Of a DNA stretch of 64,000 bases, positions 1 to 8,483 are shown piece after piece. The notes beneath the pieces are model-generated. The model was not told the origin of the DNA and made no database searches. It saw only the letters and a program-made list of their open reading frames with translations. Source of the stretch: Svornostia abyssi. GTDB taxonomy: Bacteria; Actinomycetota; Thermoleophilia; Solirubrobacterales; Solirubrobacteraceae. The first letter of the stretch is position 1. The number at the start of each line of letters is the position of its first letter. The DNA is taken from positions 1,054,001 through 1,118,000 of the forward strand of contig CP088295.1 in NCBI GenBank assembly GCA_024666565.1, read 5' to 3'. Position numbers and translations under genes: made by a program.

Positions 1-257
1 GCCTCGCACGCGGGTTCACCGTCGTGCTGGATGGCGCGAAGCCGGGGTCGCTCGTGTCGGTCCGGGCTCGCTCCGCGGCCGGCGCGCTGGTTCGCGACGC
101 CGTGCGCGCGGACGCCAGGGGCCGGTTCCGCGTGGTGCTGCGCCCGACGACGAAGCGCTGGCGTGCCGCCAAGCGGGGCAGGATCACCGTGCGCGTGATC
201 CTCACCCGCCCGGATGGCAGCCGCGTGCGGATGAACCGTACGTTCCGCCTGATGTAG
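1..257 (+). CDS. C-terminal end of a truncated, probably secreted protein
   Basis: An open frame enters from the left edge (first full codon at base 3) and ends at TAG 255-257, so only about 84 residues are visible. The segment is rich in Arg, Val and Ala with alternating hydrophobic residues and ends in VRMNRTFRLM. This resembles the small beta-rich C-terminal modules of secreted proteins elsewhere in this window, such as the end of the 4490-6123 gene. No catalytic motif or membrane segment is visible. The function cannot be assigned, and the internal GTG at 24 is unlikely to be the real start because the frame is open further upstream. Confidence 0.55.
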   Translation, partial: LARGFTVVLDGAKPGSLVSVRARSAAGALVRDAVRADARGRFRVVLRPTTKRWRAAKRGRITVRVILTRPDGSRVRMNRTFRLM

Positions 258-265
258 ACAGCCCC

Positions 266-271
266 TACCGT
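266..271 (+). promoter_or_regulatory. -10 hexamer TACCGT for the RNA methyltransferase
   Basis: TACCGT ends ten bases before the ATG at 282. This fits a leaderless or near-leaderless transcript and supports ATG 282 over the upstream GTG at 270. No convincing -35 was identified. Confidence 0.5.
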
Positions 272-281
272 GGTGGGTCGC

Positions 282-1655
282 ATGTCGGCTCCCGTGAACA
301 CCTCTGCGCGCCCCGAGCGCGGCCAAGAGCTTGAACTGACGATCGACGATCTCGCGTTCGGCGGGAACGGCGTGGCGCGGCTCGACGGCTATGTCCTCTT
401 CGTCCAGGGCGCGATCCCCGGTGACAAGGTGCGCGCTGTCGTCACCAAGCGCAAGCGCCACTACGGCGAGGCGCGCACGCTGGAGGTCATCGCGCCGTCG
501 CCCGACCGGGTGGACCCGATCGCCGACCACCCCGGCGCACCGTGGCAGGTGCTGCCGTACGAGCGCCAGCTCGAGATCAAGCAGACGCAGGTCAACGACG
601 CGCTGACGCGGATCGGCAAGCTTGAGGGCTTCGAGCTGCTGGACATCGTCCCCGCCGTGGAGCAGTGGCGGTACCGCAACAAGCTCGAGTACTCGTTCGG
701 ACTGAATCCCGAGGGTGAGCTCGTCTGCGGGTTCCACGCCCCGGGCTCGTGGGAGACCATCGTCGGGCTCGACGACTGCCTCCTGGCCTCAGAGGCCGGC
801 AACCGCGTGCGGACGCAGGTCCTGGACTGGGCCCGCGCCCAGGGGCTCTCCGCTTTCGACCGCCGCACGCACACCGGGCTGCTGCGCAACCTGGTGGTCC
901 GCGAGGGCCGTCGCACCGGCGAGCTGCAGGCGCGGCTCGTGGTGGCCGAGGGCAAGGAAGCGGACGCGATCGACACCGACACGCTGCACCAGGCCGTCGA
1001 GGCCGACGCGGTCATGATCACCCGCACCGACGCGCTCGGCGAGACCACGCAGGGCGGCGAGACGCAGATCGTCCTCGGCCCGCCGAAGCTCACCGAAGAG
1101 CTGGGCGGCCTGACGTTCGGCATCTCGCCCACGGCGTTCTTCCAGACGAACACGGAGATGGCCGAGCGCCTGTACGGCGTCGCCGCCGAGGTCGCGGACC
1201 TTCAGGGATGGGAACGCGTCTACGACCTGTTCTGCGGGATCGGCACCGTCGGCCTCTCGCTCGCGCAGCGCGCGGGGGAGATCTGGGGCGTCGAGATCGT
1301 CGAAGAGGCCGTCGCCGACGCGATCGAGAACGCGCGCCGCAACGACATCGGCTCGGCGAGGTTCTTCGCCGGCGACGTGCGCCTGGCGCTCCGCGAGCTC
1401 GTCGAGAAGGCCGGCAAGCCCGACGTGCTCGTCGTCGACCCGCCGCGCGCCGGCCTGTCGCAGAAGGTCGTACGCCGCATCATCGAGGCGAATCCGAAGC
1501 GCATCGTCTACATCTCCTGCAACCCGACGACGCTCGCGCCGAACGCCGCGCAGCTCGTCGAGGCCGGGTACGCGCTGCGGCGCGTGCGGCCGGTCGACAT
1601 GTTCCCGCAGACGCCGCACATCGAGTGCGTCGCGCTGCTGGAACGCGTCAGCTAG
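282..1655 (+). CDS. TrmA/RlmD-family RNA (uracil-5) methyltransferase with TRAM domain
   Basis: This is a 457-residue SAM-dependent enzyme predicted to methylate C5 of a uridine in rRNA or tRNA. An N-terminal TRAM domain (about residues 12-70) is followed by the catalytic domain. The SAM-binding motif YDLFCGIGTVGLSLA lies near residue 315, DPPRAGL near 388, and the nucleophile motif SCNP near 415. The iron-sulfur cysteines that E. coli RlmD carries between TRAM and catalytic domain are absent: the equivalent region reads HPGAPWQVLPYERQLEIKQ. Loss of the cluster is known in part of the family. It converges with the lipoprotein gene and overlaps its 3' end by eight bases. The target base (tRNA U54 or 23S U747/U1939) cannot be decided from sequence. 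Confidence 0.88.
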   Translation: MSAPVNTSARPERGQELELTIDDLAFGGNGVARLDGYVLFVQGAIPGDKVRAVVTKRKRHYGEARTLEVIAPSPDRVDPIADHPGAPWQVLPYERQLEIKQTQVNDALTRIGKLEGFELLDIVPAVEQWRYRNKLEYSFGLNPEGELVCGFHAPGSWETIVGLDDCLLASEAGNRVRTQVLDWARAQGLSAFDRRTHTGLLRNLVVREGRRTGELQARLVVAEGKEADAIDTDTLHQAVEADAVMITRTDALGETTQGGETQIVLGPPKLTEELGGLTFGISPTAFFQTNTEMAERLYGVAAEVADLQGWERVYDLFCGIGTVGLSLAQRAGEIWGVEIVEEAVADAIENARRNDIGSARFFAGDVRLALRELVEKAGKPDVLVVDPPRAGLSQKVVRRIIEANPKRIVYISCNPTTLAPNAAQLVEAGYALRRVRPVDMFPQTPHIECVALLERVS

Positions 1656-2103
1656 CGCCGGGCGGCGGCGTCCTGGTGGACGGCATGTCCTCGAGCAGCG
1701 AGGGGATGCCGGCCTCCACGAGCCCGCGGTCCCCGAGGTCGGCGAGGCGCTGATTGCAGACGTCCTGCGGCCCCACCCCGCCGAGGGCGCCGACCACGGC
1801 CTGCAGTTCCAGCGACGGGGTGGTCAGCAGCGGGTTCTGGTCCTCCTGCGGGTACTCGAAGAGGATGTCCGGGTCCTTCTTCGTCGCGTCGACGAGCAGC
1901 TGCACGCGGGGTTCCAGCGCTTGCTCCTGCTCGGGCGTGAGCGGGCCGCGCGCGCAGGCGCCGGTGATCGCCATGGACGCCTCGCTGAGCTTCTCGCCCT
2001 CGGACTTGGGCAGCTGTGCGGGCACGCCGGGCGTGCCACCGCATCCCGCCATCATGAGCGAGACCGCCACCGTCACAGCGGCGGCGCGCGGGGCGCTGAT
2101 CAC
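1648..2103 (-). CDS. Small secreted lipoprotein
   Basis: A 151-residue protein starting at GTG 2103. It has a short signal peptide with hydrophobic AAAVTVAVSLMMAGC; the MAGC end is a good lipobox, so the mature protein should be anchored by a diacylglyceryl cysteine outside the membrane. The mature part is acidic and helical with two further cysteines (GACARG and DVCNQR) that could pair. No known domain was recognised. The start overlaps the stop of the DUF480 gene as GTGA, so the two are probably translated by coupling from one mRNA. Its 3' end overlaps the methyltransferase gene by eight bases. Confidence 0.8.
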   Translation of the reverse strand: MISAPRAAAVTVAVSLMMAGCGGTPGVPAQLPKSEGEKLSEASMAITGACARGPLTPEQEQALEPRVQLLVDATKKDPDILFEYPQEDQNPLLTTPSLELQAVVGALGGVGPQDVCNQRLADLGDRGLVEAGIPSLLEDMPSTRTPPPGAS

Positions 2104-2768
2104 GCGCCGAGCTCCGCGCGCAGCTCGGCCAGCTCGCGACGCAGTTCAGCGACCTCGTACTCCAGATCCGCCAGGCGCACGGCGGTGTCGTCATCATCGG
2201 ACCGGGGCGCGGGGGGCGCTGCCGCGACCGGCGCCGGCGCCGGCGCCGACGCGGGTGCGGGCGGAGGGGCAGCCGACGGCGTGCCGGGCTCCTCCCCGCC
2301 GAGCAGCTGCTGGTAGCGCTGCTCCTTCTGGCCGGGCTGGCGCTCGAGGAACACTACGAGCTCGCGCTCGATCAGCCCGTCGATCGTGGCCTGCAGTTCC
2401 GCTTCGCTGGGGAAGTCGTGCAGGCGCTGCGTCCGTGTGCGCAGCTCGTTGAACGTCTGCGGCCCCCGCAGCATGAGGACGCAGAGCACGGCGAGCTGGT
2501 CGCGCTGCAGTCCCAGTGTCTCGTCGAGGAGGTGGCGGTACTTCGTGGTGCGGCTGGCGCTCGCGAGCCGGGTCCACCGGCGCTGGCCGAGGCGTTGCAG
2601 CGCCTCGCGGATCGTCGACTCGTCGTAGTCGACGACGGGGTCGCGGCTCGTCGACTGGTTGCACGCCAGGCGCAGGGCGTTCAGGGACAGCGGATACACA
2701 TCGGGTGTCGTGCGCTGCTTCTCCAGCAGGCAGCCGAGCACCCGCATCTCTACGGCATCGGGCTCCAT
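2100..2768 (-). CDS. YceH-type DUF480 protein with C-terminal coiled coil
   Basis: This 222-residue protein starts MEPDAVEMRVLGCLLEKQRT, the typical beginning of the YceH/DUF480 family, with tandem winged-helix-like domains through about residue 150 (LSLNALRLACNQ, LCVLMLRGPQTFNELR). An Ala-Pro linker follows, then a C-terminal heptad-like segment (LADLEYEVAELRRELAELRAEL). The reading frame continues upstream of ATG 2768, but that part is Arg/Ser-rich low-complexity sequence and does not look like protein. The cellular role of the family is not established; winged helices suggest nucleic-acid binding. It is the first gene of a two-gene unit with the downstream lipoprotein. Confidence 0.82.
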   Translation of the reverse strand: MEPDAVEMRVLGCLLEKQRTTPDVYPLSLNALRLACNQSTSRDPVVDYDESTIREALQRLGQRRWTRLASASRTTKYRHLLDETLGLQRDQLAVLCVLMLRGPQTFNELRTRTQRLHDFPSEAELQATIDGLIERELVVFLERQPGQKEQRYQQLLGGEEPGTPSAAPPPAPASAPAPAPVAAAPPAPRSDDDDTAVRLADLEYEVAELRRELAELRAELGA

Positions 2769-3233
2769 CCCGGCGAACGCTAGTGGATGGACGTCGCGTG
2801 GGCGGGCAGCGAACCGGCGCCGCCGTGCGCGGCGGCACCGGCCGCTGAGGAGGCACCGGTCGTCCTGGGGAGACGACCGCACCGACGCCGGCCCGGGGGT
2901 GCGGACCGGCAGGATCACGACAGCCGACGATGACGCCGACCTGCGCTCCGCACCAAGCCTCGTTGACTGGTCTGGACGGGACAACCGCCGTCCGGTCGGA
3001 GATCCGGAGGAGCCCGCTGGCCAGGGTGTCCATCACCTCGGGCTTGCGGAACGAGGTGTCATTCTGATATGAACGATGCGTCATTCCCGCCGCGGCCACC
3101 CCCCTCGGCGGTGGGGCGCCCATACGTCCCATCCGACAGCCGCACCCCACCCACCGACGGCGCGCTTCCCCTTTCCGCGCGCCGTCGGCAGGGTGACGGC
3201 CAAAGCCCGATCGGTCTTGTTAGCCTCGCCGTC
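2769..3233. other. Intergenic region between divergent genes, with inverted repeat
   Basis: No convincing protein gene was seen in these 465 bases. It holds a perfect 12-bp inverted repeat, CCGACGGCGCGC at 3154-3165 and its complement at 3177-3188, with an 11-base spacer. A direct repeat GTCATTC lies near 3057 and again near 3079. A -10-like TAGCCT sits seven bases before the oxidoreductase GTG. The inverted repeat could be a terminator or an operator for the oxidoreductase. Confidence 0.4.
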
Positions 3234-4175
3234 GTGCGAGCCGCAACCATTCGCGACGGCGCGGTCGTCGTCGCCGACCACCCCGATCCCGCGCCAGGCG
3301 CCGGCGAGGTCCTCGTCCGCGTCGGCGCCGCCGCGCTCAACGGCGCCGACCTGCTGCAGCGCAAGGGGGCCTACCCCGCGCCTCCCGGCTCGCCCCCGGA
3401 CATCCCGGGCCTCGAGCTCGCGGGAACCGTCGCGGCATGCGGGCCCGGGCCCGCGCGCTTCGCGGAGGGCGACCGGGTCATGGGCATCGTCGGCGGGGGC
3501 GGCCAGGCCGAGCTCGCCGTGGTGCACGAGCGCCAGCTCATGCCGATCCCGGAGGCGCTGGACCTCACGGCGGCCGGCGGGGTGCCGGAGGTCTTCACCA
3601 CTGCGCACGACGCGATCTTCAGTCAGGCCGGGCTGCGCCCCGGCGAGCGGCTGCTCGTCCACGGCGCGGCCGGAGGGGTGGGCACGGCTGCCATCCAGCT
3701 CGCCGCGCGCGCCGGGGCGCGCGTGTCTGCCACGGTCCGCAACCCCGACCTGCGCGACGCGGTCGCCGAGCTGGGAGCGACCGAGGTCCTCGACCCCGAG
3801 GGTTTCCAGGAGCACGGTCCGTTCGACGTCATCCTCGAGCTCGTCGGCGCGCCGAACCTCGGGCCGAACGTCAAAGCCCTGAACACCGGCGGCCGGATCG
3901 CCGTGATCGGTGTGGGCGCCGGCTTCAAGGGCGAGCTGAACCTCGTCGCCCTCATGGGCAAGCGTGCGTCGATCATGGGCTCGACACTGCGCGCCCGCCC
4001 GCTGGAGGAGAAGGCCCTCACTGCGCGCCGGATGGAGGCCGAGGTGCTCCCGGGCTTCGCCGACGGGTCGCTGACCGTCCCGGTCGCGGCGACCTTCCCG
4101 CTCGACGACGTCGCCGCCGCCTACGACCGCTTTGCGGCCGGCGGCAAGCTCGGCAAGATCGTCCTGACCTTCTAG
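3234..4175 (+). CDS. NAD(P)H:quinone oxidoreductase, zinc-independent MDR family
   Basis: A 313-residue medium-chain dehydrogenase/reductase resembling PIG3/QorA quinone oxidoreductases. The N-terminal GroES-like domain contains ALNGADLLQRKGAYP and PGLELAGTV, typical of this class. The Rossmann part has VHGAAGGVGTAAIQLA, the NADPH-binding glycine motif (AxxGxxG). The catalytic zinc cysteines and histidines of alcohol dehydrogenases are missing. It likely reduces quinones or alpha,beta-unsaturated carbonyls in the cytoplasm. GTG 3234 is chosen because family similarity starts there (VRAATIRDGAVVV) and a TAGCCT -10 lies seven bases upstream. Its TAG stop shares a CTAG with the opposite-strand zinc-ribbon gene. 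Confidence 0.87.
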   Translation: MRAATIRDGAVVVADHPDPAPGAGEVLVRVGAAALNGADLLQRKGAYPAPPGSPPDIPGLELAGTVAACGPGPARFAEGDRVMGIVGGGGQAELAVVHERQLMPIPEALDLTAAGGVPEVFTTAHDAIFSQAGLRPGERLLVHGAAGGVGTAAIQLAARAGARVSATVRNPDLRDAVAELGATEVLDPEGFQEHGPFDVILELVGAPNLGPNVKALNTGGRIAVIGVGAGFKGELNLVALMGKRASIMGSTLRARPLEEKALTARRMEAEVLPGFADGSLTVPVAATFPLDDVAAAYDRFAAGGKLGKIVLTF

Positions 4176-4348
4176 TCCGCTTCGACGGCCTCGACGTCGT
4201 CGAGGGGAACCACCTCGTCGGCGTGCACCGTGCACAGCGCCGGACCGCTGGTCTCCAGCGCGAGCTGGAGCTCGGCCCCGGTGAGCTTCGCGCCACACAC
4301 CTCGCAGCGGTCGCCGGTCTTCTCGAGTGTCTGCTCCTCAAGGTCCAT
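4172..4348 (-). CDS. 58-residue zinc-ribbon-like protein
   Basis: A short frame starting ATG 4348 encodes MDLEEQTLEKTGDRCEVCGA at its N-terminus and continues with an acidic tail ending VEAVEAD. CEVCG plus a later ALCTVH provide three cysteines and a nearby histidine, a plausible small zinc-binding knuckle. A TAGGCT hexamer lies six bases before the ATG, the leaderless pattern seen across the window. Its stop TAG overlaps the oxidoreductase stop within CTAG 4172-4175. Function unknown; small proteins of this kind often bind RNA polymerase or other proteins, but nothing here shows that. Confidence 0.7.
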   Translation of the reverse strand: MDLEEQTLEKTGDRCEVCGAKLTGAELQLALETSGPALCTVHADEVVPLDDVEAVEAD

Positions 4349-4489
4349 GGGCGCAGCCTACCCCTGGGGCGGCGACGGGAACACCGGGTCGAGTACGGAT
4401 CTGCGCTCGGGGCCTCGTCCGAAACCTAGGGGTGAGAGTCTGGGGCCCTCCCCGATGCGCACCGTGATCCGGAGCGTTGAGATGGAGGC

Positions 4490-6123
4490 ATGTTCCGCAC
4501 ATGTCTCACCGCCACCATCGCCGCCGCGCTCCTCGCACCCGCCGCCGCGGATGCCGAGGTTGTCGTCAAGGGCACCGGCGAGCCCGCGTTCACGAACTCG
4601 GCGAACAACACCCAGTGGGTGGAGTGGTCGAACAACGGCCCGTACCGCGTCGAGTTCAATCACCACGTCAACGGCGGCACGGCCGTCGTGGACGGGCCGT
4701 ACAACGTCGCCTCCACGGGCTCGACGTCCGTGAACTGGTCGGGCATCCGGGGCGTCTCGGTGCCGCTCGCTGAAGGCAGCACCTACATGATCTGCGGCTT
4801 CGGCAGATGGTACGACGGGGTCGGGATGTGGTTCCCCGACTTCTCGACGGCCTGCGGCGACGCCGACCGTCGCGGGCTGCGGGCGTCCACGACCATCGAC
4901 CGGACGGCGCCGACGATCGGCGTCGCGCTCGCCCGGCGGCGCGCCCGCGACGCGCAGCGCGACCATCCCGCTGCGGATCAACTTCGCCGACAACCTGGCG
5001 GGGCCGTTCCCGGCGAACTTCCTGTGCGTGCAGTACGGCGCACCCAGCGGCGGGCTGTGCGATGCCGGCCAGGGGTATCGCTACATCGAGCAGCCGAGCT
5101 GCTCCCAGCCCGGCTGGCGCCGGGCGCACCACGACGTTCGACTGCAACGTCGAGGCCGGGGGCGGGTCGACACCCGCGCCCGACGGCCCGATCCACGTCT
5201 GCGTGATGGCCGCCGATGCGTCGATCCCCGACAACCCGACGTCCCCCGACCAGCGTGGCACGTCGACGAGCGCGAACCGCTCGGCGCCGAAGTGCGCGTC
5301 GACCGTGCTCGACCGGGTGCCGCCGAGCGCGACGATCAACGGACCGTCCACGCTGAAGGTCGGCGAGAGCGCGCTGTTCAGCGCGACCGTGGCGGATGCG
5401 ACGACCGGGATCGCCGCGGGCTCCGCGACGTTCACGTGGGGCGACGCGACCGCGCCCGTCAAGGCGGTGGATGCGTCCCATTCCTTCGCAGGGCCGGGCC
5501 TTCATCGCATCCGGTTCAGCGTGGCCGACGGCGCGGGGAACACGACGGAGGTCACGAAGGACGTCACCGTGACGGCGACGACGCCCAATCCGAACCCGAA
5601 CCCGAACCCGAACCCGAACCCGAGCCCGAACCCGCAGCCCAACCCGAACCCGCAGCCCAACCCGACGCCGACCCCGCAGCCCGGTCCGGCGCCGCAGCCG
5701 ACGGCGACGCAGGGAACGGTCACCCCCTCCGGCGCGACCGGGCCCACGCCCACCACGTCCGGCGGTCCGACCACCACCACGACGTCGTCCGCGCCCCTGA
5801 CCGTGAAGGTCCTCGGCATCGGCCGCCAGGGCGGGCGCAAGGTGCTCCGCGTCGGGCTGCCCGGTGAGGCCGGCACGGCACGGGTGGTGCTCAAGCGCGG
5901 CGGCAAGCTCGTCGTGACCGCGCGGCTGGCGGTGCGGGGCGGCAAGGTTGCCCTGCGGTTGCCCAAGCGCATCGCGGGCGGCGCGCACACCCTCGAGGTG
6001 ACGGTCGGCGCGCGCCGCGGGACGGCGACCGTCCGGCTGCCCGGTGCCGCGCCCCGAGCGCGGATCGCGCGGGCCGGCGCGGACACCGCCGTCGACGGGC
6101 GTGACCGGCGGGTGCTGCCCTAG
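4490..6123 (+). CDS. Secreted PKD-like protein with Asn-Pro linker (two frame breaks)
   Basis: ATG 4490 begins a signal peptide (FRTCLTATIAAALLAPAAADA). The mature protein has a Cys-containing N-terminal domain, a PKD/Ig-like domain (about 5330-5580), an Asn-Pro/Gln-Pro linker and a C-terminal beta domain. The frame breaks twice. At 4931-4937 GCCCGGC should read GCCGGC, and at 5119-5125 GCCGGGC should read GCCGGC. With both repairs one frame of about 543 residues results, passing through ATIPLRINFADNLAGPFPAN and FDCNVEAGGGS. The role is unknown; a surface or extracellular structural function is inferred. Its TAG stop lies inside the 6-bp target duplication of the IS481 element. Confidence 0.65.
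5584..5700 (+). repeat. AACCCG hexamer repeat encoding an Asn-Pro linker
   Basis: About ten near-tandem copies of AACCCG and CAGCCC encode alternating Asn-Pro and Gln-Pro. The tract links the PKD-like domain to the C-terminal domain of the secreted protein. Such tracts can expand or contract by slippage in whole repeat units without changing frame. Confidence 0.85.
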
Positions 6124-6124
6124 T
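6119..6124. repeat. Left target-site duplication CCTAGT of the IS481 element
   Basis: CCTAGT here and again at 8770-8775 flank the element. It fits NCTAGN, the 6-bp duplicated target known for Bordetella IS481. The copy supplies the TAG stop of the upstream secreted-protein gene. Confidence 0.85.
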
Positions 6125-6146
6125 TGTAAGTCCTAGGCACGTTGTT

Positions 6147-6207
6147 CATCCGGACCTCCTTGGAGGCTGGCGGTTGTCTAAGCCCCAGTTCCAAGGAGTT
6201 CCGGATG
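6147..6207 (+). promoter_or_regulatory. Fold-back hairpin over the IS481 transposase start
   Basis: Bases 6147-6170 (starting CATCCGGACCTCC) pair with 6185-6207 (ending GGAGTTCCGGATG), giving about 21 pairs with one mismatch and a bulge and a 14-base loop. The paired region includes the AAGGAG ribosome-binding site and the ATG at 6205-6207. Read-through transcripts from outside the element would fold and hide the start, a known way for insertion sequences to avoid activation by external promoters. Confidence 0.6.
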
Positions 6208-6986
6208 AAGCTGCACGCTAACGCGCGGCTCAGTCCGATCGGCCGTCGTCTGCTGGTCGATCGGGTTGAGCGAGATGGGTGGACGGTCCAGGCGGCCTCA
6301 GAGTCGCTCGGGATCAGTTCGAGGACGGCGAGCAAGTGGCTGGCGCGCTATCGATCAGAAGGCGAGACCGGGCTGCTTGATCGTTCGTCGGCGCCACACG
6401 TGGTCGCGAACCGCAGCAGCCCGGAGACCGAGCAGCTCATCGCGTCGCTGCGACGGGTCCGGTTCACCGCGCCGGAGATCGCAGAGCTCACCGGCCGACC
6501 AGTGTCGACGGTCTCGGCGATCTGCAAACGGCTCGGGATGGGCAAGCTCGGCCGGCTCGGCCTCGAGCCCGCACAGCGCTACGAACGCGCCCGGCCCGGC
6601 GAGCTGATCCACATCGACGTCAAGAAGCTCGGCCGGATCGAAGGCGGCGCGGGCAAGCGGATCACCGGCGGCATCCCGTTCAATCGCGATCCGACGAGGA
6701 CCGACGCCGCGGGCGTTCGCCGGCGCGTCAAAGGCTGGGACGCCGTTCACGTCGCGATCGACGACGCGACCCGCCTGGCCTACGCCGAGGTCCTGCCCGA
6801 CGAGAAAGCCGCAACGGCAGTCGGGTTTCTGCGGCGCGCGATCGCGTTCTACGCCCGGCACGGCATCACCGTCGAGCGGGTGTTGACCGACGGATGAAAG
6901 TCAAGTTGTCTGGACGTGTCGGGTCGTGAGTGGGAGCCTCTGGGTCGGGTGCGGGTGACTGACGTAGCGAAGCGCAGATCTTGGGG

Positions 6987-8246
6987 CTACGGAGTCTGCC
7001 GCGCGGCTTTGCCCTTTGAGGGCCTGTTTGATGCGCGCCCCGGTGTCGCGCCCGCACCCACCTTCGCCGGTCCGGACGCTGTCCAGTCGGCGACGGTTCG
7101 CCGGTAGGCCGCTTCGCCTTGGCGGGCGATCTCGCGCTCGGCGTCGCGCAGGCCCGGCGAGCGGTTGCCCGCGACGCCTTTCTGGCCCTTGCGCGGCGTG
7201 GCGCCGCAGAGCAGCTCGAGCTGGCGGATCTTGTGTCGGGTCATCGACGGCCGCGCGTAGGCGTAGTCCTCGCCGCGGGTGAGCATGCACCAGAACAGGC
7301 AGGCGAGCTTGCGTGCCGTCGCAGTTGCGGCGACCTGCGGTCCCTTACGCGCGCGGACGCGCTCGAAGAACGCCTTCAGCGGCCCGGGCGTCTTCGCGAC
7401 CGACCAGGCCGCCTCGCCGAGCATCGCGCGGGCCAGCGCGCTTCCTTCCTTGCTGATCCGGCCGTGCCGCGCGTCGGCGCTGCCGGACTGCCGGACACGC
7501 GGATCGAGCCCGAGATACCCGACGAGCTTGCGCGAGGTCGGGAACCGGTCGATGTCTCCGACCGCGGCCATGAAGCACGCGGCGGTGTTCAGCGCCACCC
7601 CGGGCACGGTCAGGAGCCGCTGGATGTCCGGCGACTGCAGCGCCTGGCCGGCCAGCGCCCGATCGAGGGCGGCGATCTCGCCGCTGAGGAAATCGATCTG
7701 GCGCAGGCAGCCGTCGACGGTGAGCTGCTCGTCGGCGGGCAGCACGCGCGCCGCGAGCCACTGCCTTCCGCCCTTGCCGAACAGGTCGGTCACCGGCGGG
7801 CGGCCGGAGAGGTTGCGCGCGAGCACGGCCTGCGTCTCGTTCTTCGCCCGGGTCCGTGCCTTGACCAGGCTGTCGCGGCGCGCGCAGATCCGCCGCAGCG
7901 CCCGGGTCTGCTCATCCGGAGTCCACACGACCTCCAGCAGCCCCGACGCGGCGAGCCGGGCCAGCATCCGCGCGTCGATCTTGTCGGTCTTCGCGCGACC
8001 GGGCGCCGGCAGCCGCCGGGTGTTGGCCACCATGACTCGTGCCGGACCGCGCTGGAGCTCGTCGACGATCCGCACCGCGCCGCTGGTCGCCTCGACCACC
8101 ACCACGTCATCGGCGACCAGGCTCTGAGCGAACACCGCGAGCGTCTCGACGCTCGTCTCGATCCGCCCGGCCGACCGGACGCTCCCGTCCTCACTGATCG
8201 CGATCTCGCAGAAATCACGATGGATGTCCATCCCGATGAACCGCAC
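6987..8246 (-). CDS. IS110-family DEDD transposase/recombinase
   Basis: A 419-residue recombinase. The N-terminal RuvC-like DEDD domain shows RFIGMDIHRDFCEIAIS, VVVVEATSG and KTDKIDARMLARLAA. The C-terminal Transposase_20 region has LLTVPGVALNTAACFMAAVG and KLVGYLGLDPRVRQSG, with the conserved serine expected in the Tnp domain. The GTG start at 8246 is chosen because GGGAGGTGAT precedes it and family similarity begins at VRFIGMD; the frame is open further upstream. It appears full length and could be active. The enzyme would cut and rejoin DNA guided by the bridge RNA of the element. Confidence 0.92.
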   Translation of the reverse strand: MRFIGMDIHRDFCEIAISEDGSVRSAGRIETSVETLAVFAQSLVADDVVVVEATSGAVRIVDELQRGPARVMVANTRRLPAPGRAKTDKIDARMLARLAASGLLEVVWTPDEQTRALRRICARRDSLVKARTRAKNETQAVLARNLSGRPPVTDLFGKGGRQWLAARVLPADEQLTVDGCLRQIDFLSGEIAALDRALAGQALQSPDIQRLLTVPGVALNTAACFMAAVGDIDRFPTSRKLVGYLGLDPRVRQSGSADARHGRISKEGSALARAMLGEAAWSVAKTPGPLKAFFERVRARKGPQVAATATARKLACLFWCMLTRGEDYAYARPSMTRHKIRQLELLCGATPRKGQKGVAGNRSPGLRDAEREIARQGEAAYRRTVADWTASGPAKVGAGATPGRASNRPSKGKAARQTP

Positions 8247-8483
8247 ATCACCTCCCTCGCATCGAACGTTCAGCGGGAAGCCGGCAGGCAAACGACACAG
8301 ACGGATACGTGCTCGCAGCACACCCGGGCAGGTCGCAGGGGCGGCCACGAACAACGCCGGGCTCGCAGCCCATCAGTCACTTGCGGCCTGCCCAACCACG
8401 CTTTCCCAGGAGCAGCCCCAGGTCCCGGGAACAACAGCGTCCCCGACACCCCGGACAGGCCCCACACCGCAGTTTCATCCCCG
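8247..8483 (-). ncRNA. Candidate IS110 bridge-RNA region (left end)
   Basis: These roughly 235 non-coding bases lie upstream of the recombinase. In IS110-group elements this left end encodes the bridge RNA, whose two loops pair with target and donor DNA. Size and place fit; IS1111-type elements instead carry it downstream, where only about 95 bases exist here. I did not fold the RNA or identify its guide loops. The target around the GAC core in the IS481 gene gives a direct test. Confidence 0.5.

Larger units (their letters stand above)
6892..8483 (-). mobile_element. IS110-family insertion sequence nested in IS481
   Basis: The element is about 1.59 kb. GAC occurs at both junctions (6889-6891 and 8484-8486), and deleting one copy with the intervening sequence rebuilds the IS481 transposase exactly. 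The ends carry short imperfect inverted repeats, GGATGAAA at the left and TTTCATCC near the right. IS110 elements characteristically lack long terminal repeats and duplicate only a tiny core. One DEDD transposase is encoded on the minus strand, with about 235 bases of non-coding left end upstream of it and about 95 bases of right end downstream. Confidence 0.85.

Noticed and set aside
2769..3150. Minus-strand frame continuing above the DUF480 start
   Set aside because: The translated part is low-complexity Arg/Ser/Pro sequence, and DUF480 similarity starts at ATG 2768.
5128..5150. GACGTT...AACGTC hairpin within the secreted PKD gene
   Set aside because: It is short, lies inside well-supported coding sequence (TTTFDCNVE) and is likely chance.
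5584..5700. Short repeated units resembling a CRISPR array
   Set aside because: The units are contiguous 6-base codon repeats in frame, with no spacers and no cas genes in the window.
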